Source: CAZRIP01 sp964600165
Lineage (GTDB): Bacteria > Elusimicrobiota > Elusimicrobia > UBA1565 > UBA9628
DNA length: 22,725 nt
NCBI GenBank assembly: GCA_964600165.1
Contig: CAZRIP010000062.1
Coordinates: 1-22,725 of the forward strand
Direction of reading: 5' to 3'
Positions 1 through 9,651 of the stretch are shown one piece after another (within the stretch, counting starts at the first letter, position 1; each line of letters starts with the position of its first letter). The notes beneath the pieces were generated by a model. It was given only the letters and a program-made list of their open reading frames with translations. It had not been told where the DNA came from and searched no databases. The position numbers and the translations under genes were made by a program.

Positions 1-933
1 AAGTTGGACGTCGCGAAAAACGCCGACCGGCTCGGGGAATTCCGGCTGGCGCAGACGGCTCAGCAGGAAGCCGAGGCTGGGCTCCGCGGCGTGCTCATCG
101 TGGATCAGCAGACGATCCGCGGCGGCTTCGTGGATGTTGACGATCTCGGGCGTCAGGCCGCGGAGGCCGATGCCCTTGTCCTTGTTCTTGCCGTAGATCA
201 GCGGCTTGCCGTGCTCGAGGTAGACGTTGTGCTCGTCGCGCACGTCTTTTTCCGAGACGTCGGTCCACGCGCCGTCGTTGAAGACGATGCAGTTCTGCAG
301 GATCTCGACGAGCACCGAGCCCTTGTGCTTGGCCGCGGCCTCGATGATCTTGCCCATGGCCACGACGTCGGTGTCGATGGACCGGGCCACGAACGTGGCC
401 TCGGAGGCGAGGGCGAGCGCGATCGGATTGATCGGGTAATCGACGGAGCCCTGCGGCGTCGACTTCGTCTTTTTGCCGACCTCGGAGGTGGGCGAGGCCT
501 GGCCTTTGGTCAAGCCGTAGATCTTGTTGTTGAAGAGCAGAATCTTGAGATCCACGTTGCGGCGCAGCGCGTGGATCAGATGGTTGCCGCCGATCGACAG
601 GCCGTCGCCGTCGCCGGTGACGAGCCAGACCATCAGCTCGGGGTTGGTGAGCTTGAGGCCCGTGGCGAACGTCGGCGCGCGGCCGTGGATCGAGTGAAAG
701 CCGTACGTGTTCATGTAGTACGGGAAGCGCGACGAGCACCCGATGCCCGAGACGAACACGATCTTCTCGCGCGGGATGCCCAGCTGCGGCATCACCTTCT
801 GCACGGCGGCCAGGATGGCGAAGTCGCCGCAGCCGGGGCACCAGCGCACGAGCTGGTCGCTGACGAAGTCCTTGCGGGTGAGCATCGGCCCGGAGGCCGG
901 GAGCATCGTGAGCTCGTCTTTTTCTTCGGCCAT
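1..933 (-). CDS. korB: 2-oxoacid:ferredoxin oxidoreductase, beta subunit (partial, C-terminus off window)
   Basis: This is the thiamine-diphosphate-binding subunit of a 2-oxoacid (probably 2-oxoglutarate) ferredoxin oxidoreductase. The enzyme interconverts 2-oxoacid plus CoA with acyl-CoA, CO2 and reduced ferredoxin in the cytoplasm. The reading frame is open for 311 codons from the ATG to the window edge, so the 3' end is missing. Visible signatures are WCPGCGDF (residues 31-38), SGIGCSSRFPYY (62-73), the ThDP/Mg motif GDGDGLSIGGNH (107-118) and NNKIYGLTKGQ (135-145). The cysteines in CPGC and GIGC match the 4Fe-4S ligands of the family. The start follows a GGAGG site located in the last codons of korA, one base after the korA stop, so the two are translationally coupled. 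The substrate (2-oxoglutarate rather than pyruvate) is inferred from the KorA-type partner. Confidence 0.93.
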   Translation of the reverse strand, partial: MAEEKDELTMLPASGPMLTRKDFVSDQLVRWCPGCGDFAILAAVQKVMPQLGIPREKIVFVSGIGCSSRFPYYMNTYGFHSIHGRAPTFATGLKLTNPELMVWLVTGDGDGLSIGGNHLIHALRRNVDLKILLFNNKIYGLTKGQASPTSEVGKKTKSTPQGSVDYPINPIALALASEATFVARSIDTDVVAMGKIIEAAAKHKGSVLVEILQNCIVFNDGAWTDVSEKDVRDEHNVYLEHGKPLIYGKNKDKGIGLRGLTPEIVNIHEAAADRLLIHDEHAAEPSLGFLLSRLRQPEFPEPVGVFRDVQL

Positions 934-934
934 G

Positions 935-2803
<1,869 letters not shown>

Positions 2804-2809
2804 TGAGAT

Positions 2810-3274
2810 TTACGCTCCATCCGACTCTTCGCCCTCGGTCCGAGGGTCGGGCGGCCGGTTGACCACGGCGGCGGGATATTGATCGGCGAGCCAGCGGATC
2901 ACGTCGTCGACGGTGACGACGGAGGCCGGCGCGCCTTTTTCGTCGACGAGCGGCAGGTGCCGCAAATGGCGCTCGTTCATGACCTCGACGGCCTCGCCGA
3001 CGGTCTCGTCCAGCCGCCCCATGATCGGGTCCGGCGTCATGTATTTGGAGATCGGCTCGTCGGAGGAGGCCTTGCCGGCGACCTTCATCAGGTAGTCTCG
3101 CTCCGTGAAGACTCCGACGAGTTTGCCGGCCCGGCAAACCGACAGGCAGTCGGCGTCGCGCTCGCGCATCAGGTTCAGGGCGATGCCGACGGGAACGTCC
3201 TCGGCGACGGCGACGGCGTTTTCCCGGGCGACGTGCGCGAGTTTCTCGCTGAGGGCTTTCGTCTTGAGGGACAT
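2810..3274 (-). CDS. CBS-pair domain protein
   Basis: This 154-residue soluble protein consists almost only of two CBS motifs, at about residues 18-73 and 80-135. Diagnostic stretches are LVGVFTERDYL in the first motif and SKYMTPDP leading into the second, which ends VVTVDDVIRWLADQY. Stand-alone CBS pairs bind adenine nucleotides (AMP, ATP, S-adenosylmethionine) and act as energy sensors, but the ligand is not visible here. It is the first gene of the operon with korA and korB. I infer that it monitors adenylate charge in connection with the oxidoreductase, either allosterically or through another partner. The acidic tail after residue 140 looks disordered. No clear SD site precedes the ATG. 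Confidence 0.9.
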   Translation of the reverse strand: MSLKTKALSEKLAHVARENAVAVAEDVPVGIALNLMRERDADCLSVCRAGKLVGVFTERDYLMKVAGKASSDEPISKYMTPDPIMGRLDETVGEAVEVMNERHLRHLPLVDEKGAPASVVTVDDVIRWLADQYPAAVVNRPPDPRTEGEESDGA

Positions 3275-3296
3275 TGGGGAGCCGGACTGCTACGAC

Positions 3297-3341
3297 ATTC
3301 TACCGCTAAGGGGGCGTCAAAATCAATTGACGGCGGTCAAT
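3297..3341 (-). promoter_or_regulatory. Candidate promoter and inverted repeat upstream of the CBS-korAB operon
   Basis: On the minus strand TAGAAT (3302-3297) is a good -10 hexamer with TTGATT (3326-3321) 18 bases upstream. Immediately upstream of and touching the -35 is a perfect inverted repeat with 6-base arms, ATTGAC-GGCG-GTCAAT (3326-3341). It could be an operator for the operon or a weak terminator hairpin for the FHA gene that ends at 3376. The predicted start of transcription is about 20 bases before the CBS start codon. This is inferred from sequence only. Confidence 0.5.
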
Positions 3342-3375
3342 CTTTCCGACGGAAGGGTTGGGGTCGGGGCTTTGC

Positions 3376-4092
3376 CTAGGCCTTCGCTTCCTTGATGACG
3401 AACTGCATCGTCGTGCCGCCGCACTCGATGAAGTCGCCGTCCTTGAGCACGACGGAGCCGGTGACTTTGTTGCCGTTGACGACCGGGAAGCCCGCCTCGA
3501 CGGCCATCAAGACGTAGCCCTCCGGCTTGCGGTGGATCGAGGCCGCCACCTCGGGCGCCGAGCCGAAGAGGCCCGAGCCCTTGATCTGGACCTGCACGCG
3601 GTCCGACTTGCCGATGTAGGTCGAGGCGCCCTTGAGCTCGTACTCGGTCTTGTCGGCCACGCCCTTCAGGACCTTCAGGAGGCCCGTCTTCCCCCCGAGC
3701 GTGTCTTTGGCGGCGGCGCTGGCGGCGACGAGCTCCGCCTGCTTTTCCGGCGAGATCATCATCGTCGCGTCGCCGTCGACGGCGGCCTCGGCGGCCTCGG
3801 TCGCGGCGGCGTCGACAAAGACGATGGAGTGCTTGGCGATGCCGACGACGTCGTTGTTGTGAAGGCCGGACTTCTTGACGCGCTTCTGGTTGACGTAGGT
3901 GCCGTTGGTCGAATCGAGGTCCTCGACGTAATAAGTGCCGCCCTCGAGCGAGACCTTGCAGTGGTGCCCGGAGATCGCGGGATTGTCGATCACGATGTCG
4001 TTGTCGGGCTTGCGCCCGACGGAGACGCTCCCTTTCTCGAGCGAGACCTCCTTGATCACCGCGGCGTTGAACTTCAGCAGAAGCTTCGGCAT
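3376..4092 (-). CDS. FHA domain protein (two FHA-like domains)
   Basis: This 238-residue cytoplasmic protein begins with a canonical forkhead-associated domain (about residues 5-95). It has the phosphothreonine-binding residues in order: GR (26-27), SGHH (41-44) and STNG (61-64). A linker (about 96-135) contains an acidic threonine motif, DATMMI, at 108-113. A second, degenerate FHA-like fold follows (about 145-235), with YIGKSDR at 159-165 and NGNKV at 207-211; it lacks the canonical GR and SxxH residues, so it may not bind phosphothreonine. The start is at the ATG preceded by AGGAG with a 7-base gap; the frame is open far upstream but only over the PP2C gene. It is the last gene of the kinase-PP2C-FHA operon, 14 bases after the phosphatase, and is likely the reader of the kinase's phosphorylation. 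Confidence 0.92.
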   Translation of the reverse strand: MPKLLLKFNAAVIKEVSLEKGSVSVGRKPDNDIVIDNPAISGHHCKVSLEGGTYYVEDLDSTNGTYVNQKRVKKSGLHNNDVVGIAKHSIVFVDAAATEAAEAAVDGDATMMISPEKQAELVAASAAAKDTLGGKTGLLKVLKGVADKTEYELKGASTYIGKSDRVQVQIKGSGLFGSAPEVAASIHRKPEGYVLMAVEAGFPVVNGNKVTGSVVLKDGDFIECGGTTMQFVIKEAKA

Positions 4093-4106
4093 CTCACGCT
4101 CCTTTG

Positions 4107-4928
4107 CTATTTCCCGAAAAAGCGAGACATCAGGTTCTTGAGGCCGGCCACGGCGTCGCCGGCCTGGTCGGCCACGCGCGCGGCCGCGACGGTCACGTTG
4201 TCGACGCCCCCGGCCGCGCAAGCCTGGGAAACCAGGCTCGAGACCACGGCCTCGGGCGCGGGGTCTTGGGCGATCGTTCGGGCGACTTGCTCGTCGGTGA
4301 CCATCTTGGTCAGCCCGTCGGTAGCCAGCACCACGACGTCTCCCGGGAACAGCGGGTGCTCGGAGACGTCGACCTTGACGTCGGGCTCGGCCCCGACGGC
4401 CCGCGTGAGGATGTTTTGCAGGGCGGACTTCGAAGCCTCTTCGGCGGTGATGAGCCCGCGCCGGATCTGGTCGCCGACCAAAGAGTGGTCCTCGGTCAGG
4501 AGCTCGAGCCGGCCCTTGCGAAAAAGGTAAAGCCGGCTGTCGCCGACGTGAGCGACGGTCATCTTTTTCTCGTCGAGAAACGCGGCCACGACGGTCGTTC
4601 CCATGCCGGCGTCCTTCGGGAACGCGCGGCCCTTGCCGTAGATGAGCTCGTTGGCGGACTTGACGCAATATTCGAGCTGCCGCGCTCGCGGCGACAGCGA
4701 CGCGTCGCCGCCTTCGGGGACGAGGTTCTTGCGCGCGAAGTCCCGGATCGTCTCGACGGCGAGCGTGGCCGCCACCTCGCCCGAGTTATGCCCCCCCATG
4801 CCGTCGGCGACGACGATCAGGCCGATGTCCTCGACGATCGCGAAATTGTCCTCGTTGTTCTTGCGCACGCGCCCGACGTCGGACTTGCCGGCGAACTCGA
4901 GCGCCTGCGAGGCCCCTCGGGCCGTCAT
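4107..4928 (-). CDS. PP2C-family serine/threonine phosphatase
   Basis: This 273-residue protein has all the motifs of a bacterial PPM/PP2C phosphatase of the PrpC/Stp type: GRVRKNNEDN (19-28), VVADGMGGHNSGE (39-51), GMGTTVVAA (108-116), VAHVGDSRLYLFR (125-137), LTEDHSL (144-150), ILTRAVG (173-179), LATDGLT (201-207) and GGVDNVT (240-246). The metal-binding acids E26, D27, D42, D204 and D243 are present, so it should be active as a Mn/Mg-dependent protein phosphatase. There is no membrane segment. Its ATG overlaps the stop of the upstream kinase gene (ATGA) and is preceded by GGAGGGG, so kinase and phosphatase are coupled in translation. The expected role is removal of phosphate placed by the kinase, including from the kinase itself and the FHA protein. 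Confidence 0.95.
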   Translation of the reverse strand: MTARGASQALEFAGKSDVGRVRKNNEDNFAIVEDIGLIVVADGMGGHNSGEVAATLAVETIRDFARKNLVPEGGDASLSPRARQLEYCVKSANELIYGKGRAFPKDAGMGTTVVAAFLDEKKMTVAHVGDSRLYLFRKGRLELLTEDHSLVGDQIRRGLITAEEASKSALQNILTRAVGAEPDVKVDVSEHPLFPGDVVVLATDGLTKMVTDEQVARTIAQDPAPEAVVSSLVSQACAAGGVDNVTVAAARVADQAGDAVAGLKNLMSRFFGK

Positions 4929-7702
4929 TTCCCCTCCGGCGGCAGCGTGAGCTTGATCGTGGCGTCGGGCGACGCGTCACTTCCGTTTTCGGCGGGCACT
5001 TCGATCGAGCGCAGCGTCTCCTCGACCTTCGGTGGAGGCAGAGAAATCTCCGCGGCTTTGAGCTCGGCCAGCACGTCCTGGGCGCTCGACGCGAGCGTCG
5101 CCTCGGGGTCGGCGCCGGCCGCCGGCGCGGGCTCGATCGGCGGCGGCGCGGGCTCGGTCTGCAGCGTCGACTCCTTGAGGCCGCCCGATTTCATCGCCGC
5201 CAAACAGGCGCGCAGGTCCGCGGCCATCAGCGTTCCCTTCGCGTAGCGGTCGTCGGGGCTCTTGGCCAGGCCCTTGTCGATTATTTTTGAAACTTCACCC
5301 GGAAGATCCGGCTTGATGGTTCGAAGATCCGGATGAGGGTCGTTGGCGATCTGGAAGAGCAAAGTCCCGATGCCTTCTCCGCCCTTGAAAGGCTTTTCGC
5401 CGGCCAGGAGCTCGTAGAGCGTGATCGTCAGAGAGAAGAGGTCCGAGCGGCCGTCGACCTTCTTGCCCGCGACCTGCTCCGGGCTCATGTAGGACGGCGT
5501 GCCCATCACCGTTCCCGTGGCGGTCTTCGAGGACGCCGTGATGCGGGCGATGCCGAAGTCGGCGACGCGGATCGTGCCGTCCTTGAGCATCATGATGTTG
5601 GCGGGCTTGATGTCGCGATGAACGATGCCGCGCTGATGAGCGTAATCCAGCGCCTCGGCGACGACGGCGACGTGCTCGAGCACCTGGGCCATCGGAAGCA
5701 GAGTCGTCTTCTGAGTGTATCGAGTAAAGTCGTGGCCGTCGAGCAGCTCCATCGCGATGAAGGCGATGTCCTGCTCCTCGCCGGCGTCGAAGATGCGCAC
5801 GATGTTCGGGTGGTTGAGCGTGCCGGCCGATTCGGCCTCGCGGAAGAAGCGCTCCTTGACGCCCTTGGTCTCGGCGGAGTCCGAGCCCTCCTCGAGCATC
5901 ATCGTCTTGATCGCGACCTGGCGGTTGATCTTGGGATCGCGTCCGAGATACACGATGCCCATGGCGCCGCGGCCGAGCTCTTTTTCGATCTCGTAGCGGC
6001 CCAACGTGGGCTTGGTGTCGCCTCCGGAGAGCAGAACCGTGCCGTCCTTCTTGGGACCTCCGACGCCGCCGAAGACGGCGCCCTCGGAGGCGGACTTGAG
6101 CTTCTGCGACTTCGCCGCGACGTCTTTGTATTTGGGATCGCGCGTCTTGATGTGGTCGAGCACCGCCGCGGCCTTAGAGAATTGACGCTTGCGCTCGAAA
6201 TCGAGCGACAAATTGTAGAGCGTGTCCTTCATGTTGTCGTCGAGCGGGCACAGCCGGAACTTCTCGAACGCCATGTCGAGCATGCCCTGGCCTTGGAACG
6301 AGAGGCCGAGCATCTTGTTGGTCTCGATCGCCGAGGCCTCGACGAGCTCCTTGCCCCTCTCGGTGACGAAGAAGCGCTTGGTGGTCATGACGATGTAGCC
6401 GAGCGCGAGCAGCGCGCTCGGGTAAGCGATCTTGATCCACTGCCCGTTCATGAAGAGGTAGGTCCCCGCGCCGACCAGGCCTATCAAGAGCAGGGCGGAG
6501 ACGAGAAACGCCCACAAGGCCTTGAGCCGCGGCAGGACGAACATCACGAACAGGCCCATCAGGCCGATCATCAGCCATTCCAAGCGCTCGGCCCACGGCG
6601 GGCGGACGAGGAACCGCTGGTCGAGGATGTTCTCGATCACGTTCGCGACCATCTCGACCGACGGGAAGTTGTGCGCGACCGGCGTTACGTAGAGCGTGGC
6701 GACGCCCGTCGCGGTCAGACCGATCAAGACCAGCTTGTCCTTGAGCGCGTCGGGCGAGACGCGATCGTTCATCACGTCTTGCGCGGAGTAATAGCTGAAG
6801 GTGTGGTCCGGGCCGTTGAAGGTGATCAGCATCTGGCTGTCGTCGTCGAGCGGGACGGCCTTGTTGCGCAGTTGGACGCGGTGCCCCGGGACGAACGAGG
6901 CGTCCGCGGGCTTGAGCCCCGAGTACGCGAGCACGAGCTGCAGCGCGAATGAAGGAACGTAGGCCCCGGCGTACTTGACGATCGCAGGCTCGCGCCGGAC
7001 CGTCCCGTCGAAATCGGGGTCGACGTTGACGTGGCCCACGCCCATCGCCGCGCGCGCGAAGTCCTCCAGCGGGAAGACGGCCTTGACCCCCTCTCGGGGG
7101 GCGAGGTCGTCGCCGGCCGAGCTCGCGGCCGACACGGCCGAAGACGAGATCGAGACGGGAAGCGGCTCGACCTTGGCGCCGAGCACCGGGGCTTGCGCGA
7201 AGAACATCGGGAGCACGACGTTGCCGGCGCGCTGCAGTGCCGCGGCGAGCTGCCCGTCGGAGTCGAGCCGCGCGGCCTCGGAGCTAAAGAGCAGTCCGAA
7301 CGCCCCTCCGCGATCGATGAGCTTATGGCTTCCAACAAGCTGATCGTACTGCTGCTTGAGGTTCTGAAGCTCGAGGAGCCCCTGGTTCTGATCCGGCTCG
7401 GCGAAGACGACGTCCAGGCCGATGACGCGCGGATGCGCGGCGGCAAGCTTGTCGACCAGGGCCGCCATCCGGGAGCGCGGCCACGGCCAGCGGCCGAGCG
7501 CGCCGAGCGAGGCGTCGTCGATCGCCACGATCGCGATCTGCTTCGACGGGTCGAGGTTCTGGCGCAGCTGCGACCGGCGATCGAAGGCCTTGAGCTCCAA
7601 GCCCTCGAACCCGGAGATCAGGCTCGGCGCGAGGTAGCCCGTCGCGACGATCAGCGTGAGAAAAAAGCCGGCCAGAGCGTCGATCGCCCAAGATCTTTTC
7701 AT
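4925..7702 (-). CDS. CHASE2-TPR membrane serine/threonine protein kinase
   Basis: This 925-residue transmembrane receptor kinase has, in order, an N-terminal membrane helix (about 8-30), an extracytoplasmic CHASE2 sensor domain (about 31-368), three closely spaced membrane helices (about 374-392, 396-416, 423-441), a TPR-like cytoplasmic segment (about 463-530) and a Hanks-type kinase domain (569-833). Kinase motifs are complete: Gly loop GRGAMGIVYLG (577-587), VAIK with K599, HRDIKPANI (695-703, catalytic D697), DFG (715-717) and SPE (740-742) in place of APE. A Pro/Ala-rich tail of about 90 residues contains DPEATL (865-870) and PDATIKL (912-918). It is the first gene of an operon with a PP2C phosphatase and an FHA protein. 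The ATG has no SD site but overlaps the end of a 7-codon frame starting at the predicted transcription start. The sensed ligand is unknown. Confidence 0.95.
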   Translation of the reverse strand: MKRSWAIDALAGFFLTLIVATGYLAPSLISGFEGLELKAFDRRSQLRQNLDPSKQIAIVAIDDASLGALGRWPWPRSRMAALVDKLAAAHPRVIGLDVVFAEPDQNQGLLELQNLKQQYDQLVGSHKLIDRGGAFGLLFSSEAARLDSDGQLAAALQRAGNVVLPMFFAQAPVLGAKVEPLPVSISSSAVSAASSAGDDLAPREGVKAVFPLEDFARAAMGVGHVNVDPDFDGTVRREPAIVKYAGAYVPSFALQLVLAYSGLKPADASFVPGHRVQLRNKAVPLDDDSQMLITFNGPDHTFSYYSAQDVMNDRVSPDALKDKLVLIGLTATGVATLYVTPVAHNFPSVEMVANVIENILDQRFLVRPPWAERLEWLMIGLMGLFVMFVLPRLKALWAFLVSALLLIGLVGAGTYLFMNGQWIKIAYPSALLALGYIVMTTKRFFVTERGKELVEASAIETNKMLGLSFQGQGMLDMAFEKFRLCPLDDNMKDTLYNLSLDFERKRQFSKAAAVLDHIKTRDPKYKDVAAKSQKLKSASEGAVFGGVGGPKKDGTVLLSGGDTKPTLGRYEIEKELGRGAMGIVYLGRDPKINRQVAIKTMMLEEGSDSAETKGVKERFFREAESAGTLNHPNIVRIFDAGEEQDIAFIAMELLDGHDFTRYTQKTTLLPMAQVLEHVAVVAEALDYAHQRGIVHRDIKPANIMMLKDGTIRVADFGIARITASSKTATGTVMGTPSYMSPEQVAGKKVDGRSDLFSLTITLYELLAGEKPFKGGEGIGTLLFQIANDPHPDLRTIKPDLPGEVSKIIDKGLAKSPDDRYAKGTLMAADLRACLAAMKSGGLKESTLQTEPAPPPIEPAPAAGADPEATLASSAQDVLAELKAAEISLPPPKVEETLRSIEVPAENGSDASPDATIKLTLPPEGK

Positions 7703-7722
7703 GCGCGGACCGGCCCGATCAC
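7699..7722 (-). other. Possible 7-codon leader ORF overlapping the kinase start
   Basis: A GTG sits exactly where transcription from the promoter at 7729-7757 should begin (6 bases after the -10). It opens a 7-codon frame whose TGA overlaps the kinase ATG as ATGA. The kinase ATG itself lacks an SD sequence. A leaderless leader peptide with termination-reinitiation is therefore possible, but a frame this short could be chance. Confidence 0.3.
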
Positions 7723-7728
7723 GGGCAA

Positions 7729-7757
7729 AGTGTAGCCCGAGACCGCGGGGCTGTCAA
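7729..7757 (-). promoter_or_regulatory. Sigma-70-type promoter of the kinase-PP2C-FHA operon
   Basis: On the minus strand there is a perfect -35 hexamer TTGACA (7757-7752), a 17-base spacer and TACACT (7734-7729) as -10. The -35 lies in the loop of a short GC hairpin (CGGGG/CCCCG arms), which might be an operator or simply part of the bioY 3' end. It points to constitutive or strong sigma-70 transcription of the signalling operon. Confidence 0.75.
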
Positions 7758-7768
7758 CCCCGTTTCAG

Positions 7769-8356
7769 TCACCGCTTCCCTATAAGCTTCCAACCGAGAG
7801 GCAAGAGGCCGGCCGAGATCGCCGCCTTCGCGGCGTCGCCGAGAAGGAAGGGATAGAGGCCCTGAATGAGGACTTGGCCCGGCGGGACGAAAAAGCGCAG
7901 GACCGCGAGGCCGAGCGCGAAGATCACGGCGCTGCCGAGCAGCATCGCCGCGAAGGCGGTCAGCGGGCCGCGGTCCCAGCCGCGGCGCGCGAGCGCTCCG
8001 GTCAGCCACGCCGCCGGAACGAAACCCGCCAGGTAGCCGCCCGTGGCGCCAAGGAAATGCGCGGGGCCGGCCGCCCCTCCGGCCAGAAACGGCAGCCCGG
8101 CCGCGCCAAGCAGCAGATAAAGCGCGGCCGAGGCGGCTCCGCGACGAGGGCCGAGCAGCGCTCCGGCGTAAAGGACGCCGAGCGTCTGCCCCGTGAGCGG
8201 CACGGGCGTCCACGGAAGAGGGATCACGATCTGCGCGCAGAGCGCGATCGCGAGGCTCATCCCTAAGACAAGAAGCGAGTCGACGATGAGCGTCGCGTCG
8301 GGAGCGAGCACGTCGGCGAGGACTGCGGGACCGTCAGCCGTCTTTGGCTGGAACAT
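7769..8356 (-). CDS. bioY: BioY biotin transporter (ECF S component)
   Basis: This 195-residue integral membrane protein is the substrate-binding S component for biotin. It has about six hydrophobic helices and the BioY signature PVPLTGQTLGVLYAGALLG (about 51-69), followed by GLPFLAGGAAGPAHFLGATG (about 87-106) and GYLAGF. The length is normal for the family. BioY can work alone or with the shared EcfA/A'/T energising module, which is not encoded in this window. The ATG follows a strong AGGAGG site and overlaps the 3' end of the histidine kinase gene by 23 bases, so both are on one transcript. The presence of a biotin importer suggests dependence on external biotin, at least in part; that is inference. 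Confidence 0.93.
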   Translation of the reverse strand: MFQPKTADGPAVLADVLAPDATLIVDSLLVLGMSLAIALCAQIVIPLPWTPVPLTGQTLGVLYAGALLGPRRGAASAALYLLLGAAGLPFLAGGAAGPAHFLGATGGYLAGFVPAAWLTGALARRGWDRGPLTAFAAMLLGSAVIFALGLAVLRFFVPPGQVLIQGLYPFLLGDAAKAAISAGLLPLGWKLIGKR

Positions 8357-9650
8357 TTTGCGGGACCTCCTGGCGGATGGGGATGCGCACGGTGAATTGG
8401 CTGCCTGCGCCGGGCTCGGAGTCGACCCAGATGATGCCGTTGTGCAGCTTGACGATCTTGCGGGAGATCGCGAGGCCGAGGCCGTAGCCCGACAGCGGCG
8501 CGCCGCCGGACTCCGCTTGGCTGAACTTCTCGAAGATCCGCCCGCGCTCCTCGGCGGGGATGCCGGGACCGGTGTCGATCACGGAGAACTCCGCCTGGTT
8601 GGGACCGGCTTGGGCGAGCTCGACGGTGATCGAGCCGCCGCGCGGCGTGAACTTGAGCGCGTTCGAGATCAGGTTGTAGAACACGCGCTCCATGAGCCGC
8701 TCGTCGACGTCGACCGCGGCCGGGGCGTCCATGGGCGCCTCGAGCGAGAGCCTCACGCCGCGCTCGTCGGCGAGCGGGCGGAAGAGATCGAGCGCGCGCT
8801 GAAGCAGGACCCGCGGATCGATCGGCGTGACGGTCAGCTTCATCTGGCCGGACTCGATGCGGGCCGAGTCGAGCGTATCCTGGATGAACAGCGTGAGCTT
8901 CTCGCAGGATTGGCCGATCGCGTCGAGGTAGCCTTTCTGATGCTTGTCCGGATGAAGGGACTTTTCCAGCAGCCTCAGATAGCCCTGCATCGCGAACAGC
9001 GGAGCCCGCAAGTCGTGGGCGACGGCCTGGAAGAACTCTTCCTTGAGCGCGTCGAGCTTCCTCTCGGCCGTGACGTCTCGAAGGACGAGGAGGACGCCAA
9101 GATCCTCGCCCCCGGGGGAGGAGAAAAGCGCGACTTGAGTCTTGAACGTCGATACCCCCCCGCCGCGAGGATTGGCGAGTTCGAGGACGTTGGAGTGCGT
9201 GTGGTTCTTGAGGATCTCTTGGATCTTCATCCGTACTTCGGTCGACGAGACGATATCCATCAACCGGCGGCCCGGAAGGTCCTCGGGCTTGAGCCCCAGG
9301 ACCTCGACGGCCGGAGGGTTGATGTAGAGCACGTCGCCCCGCAGGTTCGTGACGACCAGGCCGTCCGGGATGTACTGGATCAGCGTGTCGACCCGGATCC
9401 GGTCCTTGATCGCCTCGCGCTTGCGCTCGCCGATGAGCTTGAAGACCTGGTCGCGCGCCTGCTCGAAGAGCTCGGCAAGTCCGCCGCGCGCGCCCAAACG
9501 GCCGCGATCGAGCTCGGCGGCGAGGTTTCCCTCGGACCAGCGCCGCACGCCCAGCTCGAGCTCGCGCAGCGGCAGAAGCCACAGGCGGCGAAAGATGAAT
9601 CCCGCGGCCGCGGCGCCGACCGCCGCGCCGCACAGCAGGAGCGCTACCAC
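8334..9650 (-). CDS. Membrane-anchored PAS sensor histidine kinase
   Basis: This 438-residue two-component sensor has an N-terminal membrane helix (about 3-26), a HAMP-like linker (about 27-75), a PAS domain (about 85-195, with YIPDGLVVTNLRGDVLYIN), a HisKA domain with the phosphoacceptor H212 in AVAHDLRAPL (209-218), and a HATPase_c domain with N box FYNLISNALKF (324-334), G1 DTGPGIP (359-365) and G2 GYGLGLAI (388-395). All catalytic parts are present. There is no periplasmic sensor domain, so the PAS domain probably senses a cytoplasmic or redox cue. No response regulator lies nearby, so it is an orphan. The GTG start is forced: an in-frame TAA lies 9 bases upstream, inside TAAACT, a likely -10 element, so the mRNA is probably leaderless. 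Confidence 0.93.
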   Translation of the reverse strand: MVALLLCGAAVGAAAAGFIFRRLWLLPLRELELGVRRWSEGNLAAELDRGRLGARGGLAELFEQARDQVFKLIGERKREAIKDRIRVDTLIQYIPDGLVVTNLRGDVLYINPPAVEVLGLKPEDLPGRRLMDIVSSTEVRMKIQEILKNHTHSNVLELANPRGGGVSTFKTQVALFSSPGGEDLGVLLVLRDVTAERKLDALKEEFFQAVAHDLRAPLFAMQGYLRLLEKSLHPDKHQKGYLDAIGQSCEKLTLFIQDTLDSARIESGQMKLTVTPIDPRVLLQRALDLFRPLADERGVRLSLEAPMDAPAAVDVDERLMERVFYNLISNALKFTPRGGSITVELAQAGPNQAEFSVIDTGPGIPAEERGRIFEKFSQAESGGAPLSGYGLGLAISRKIVKLHNGIIWVDSEPGAGSQFTVRIPIRQEVPQNVPAKDG

Positions 9651-9651
9651 G

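Noticed and set aside
4093..4668. N-terminal extension of the FHA protein by 192 codons
   Set aside because: The extension overlaps the PP2C gene out of frame and is Arg-rich noise; the ATG at 4092 has an AGGAG site.
5333..6952. Plus-strand frame of 539 codons opposite the CHASE2 kinase
   Set aside because: Shadow of the kinase gene caused by GC-rich codons; no start signals or domains.
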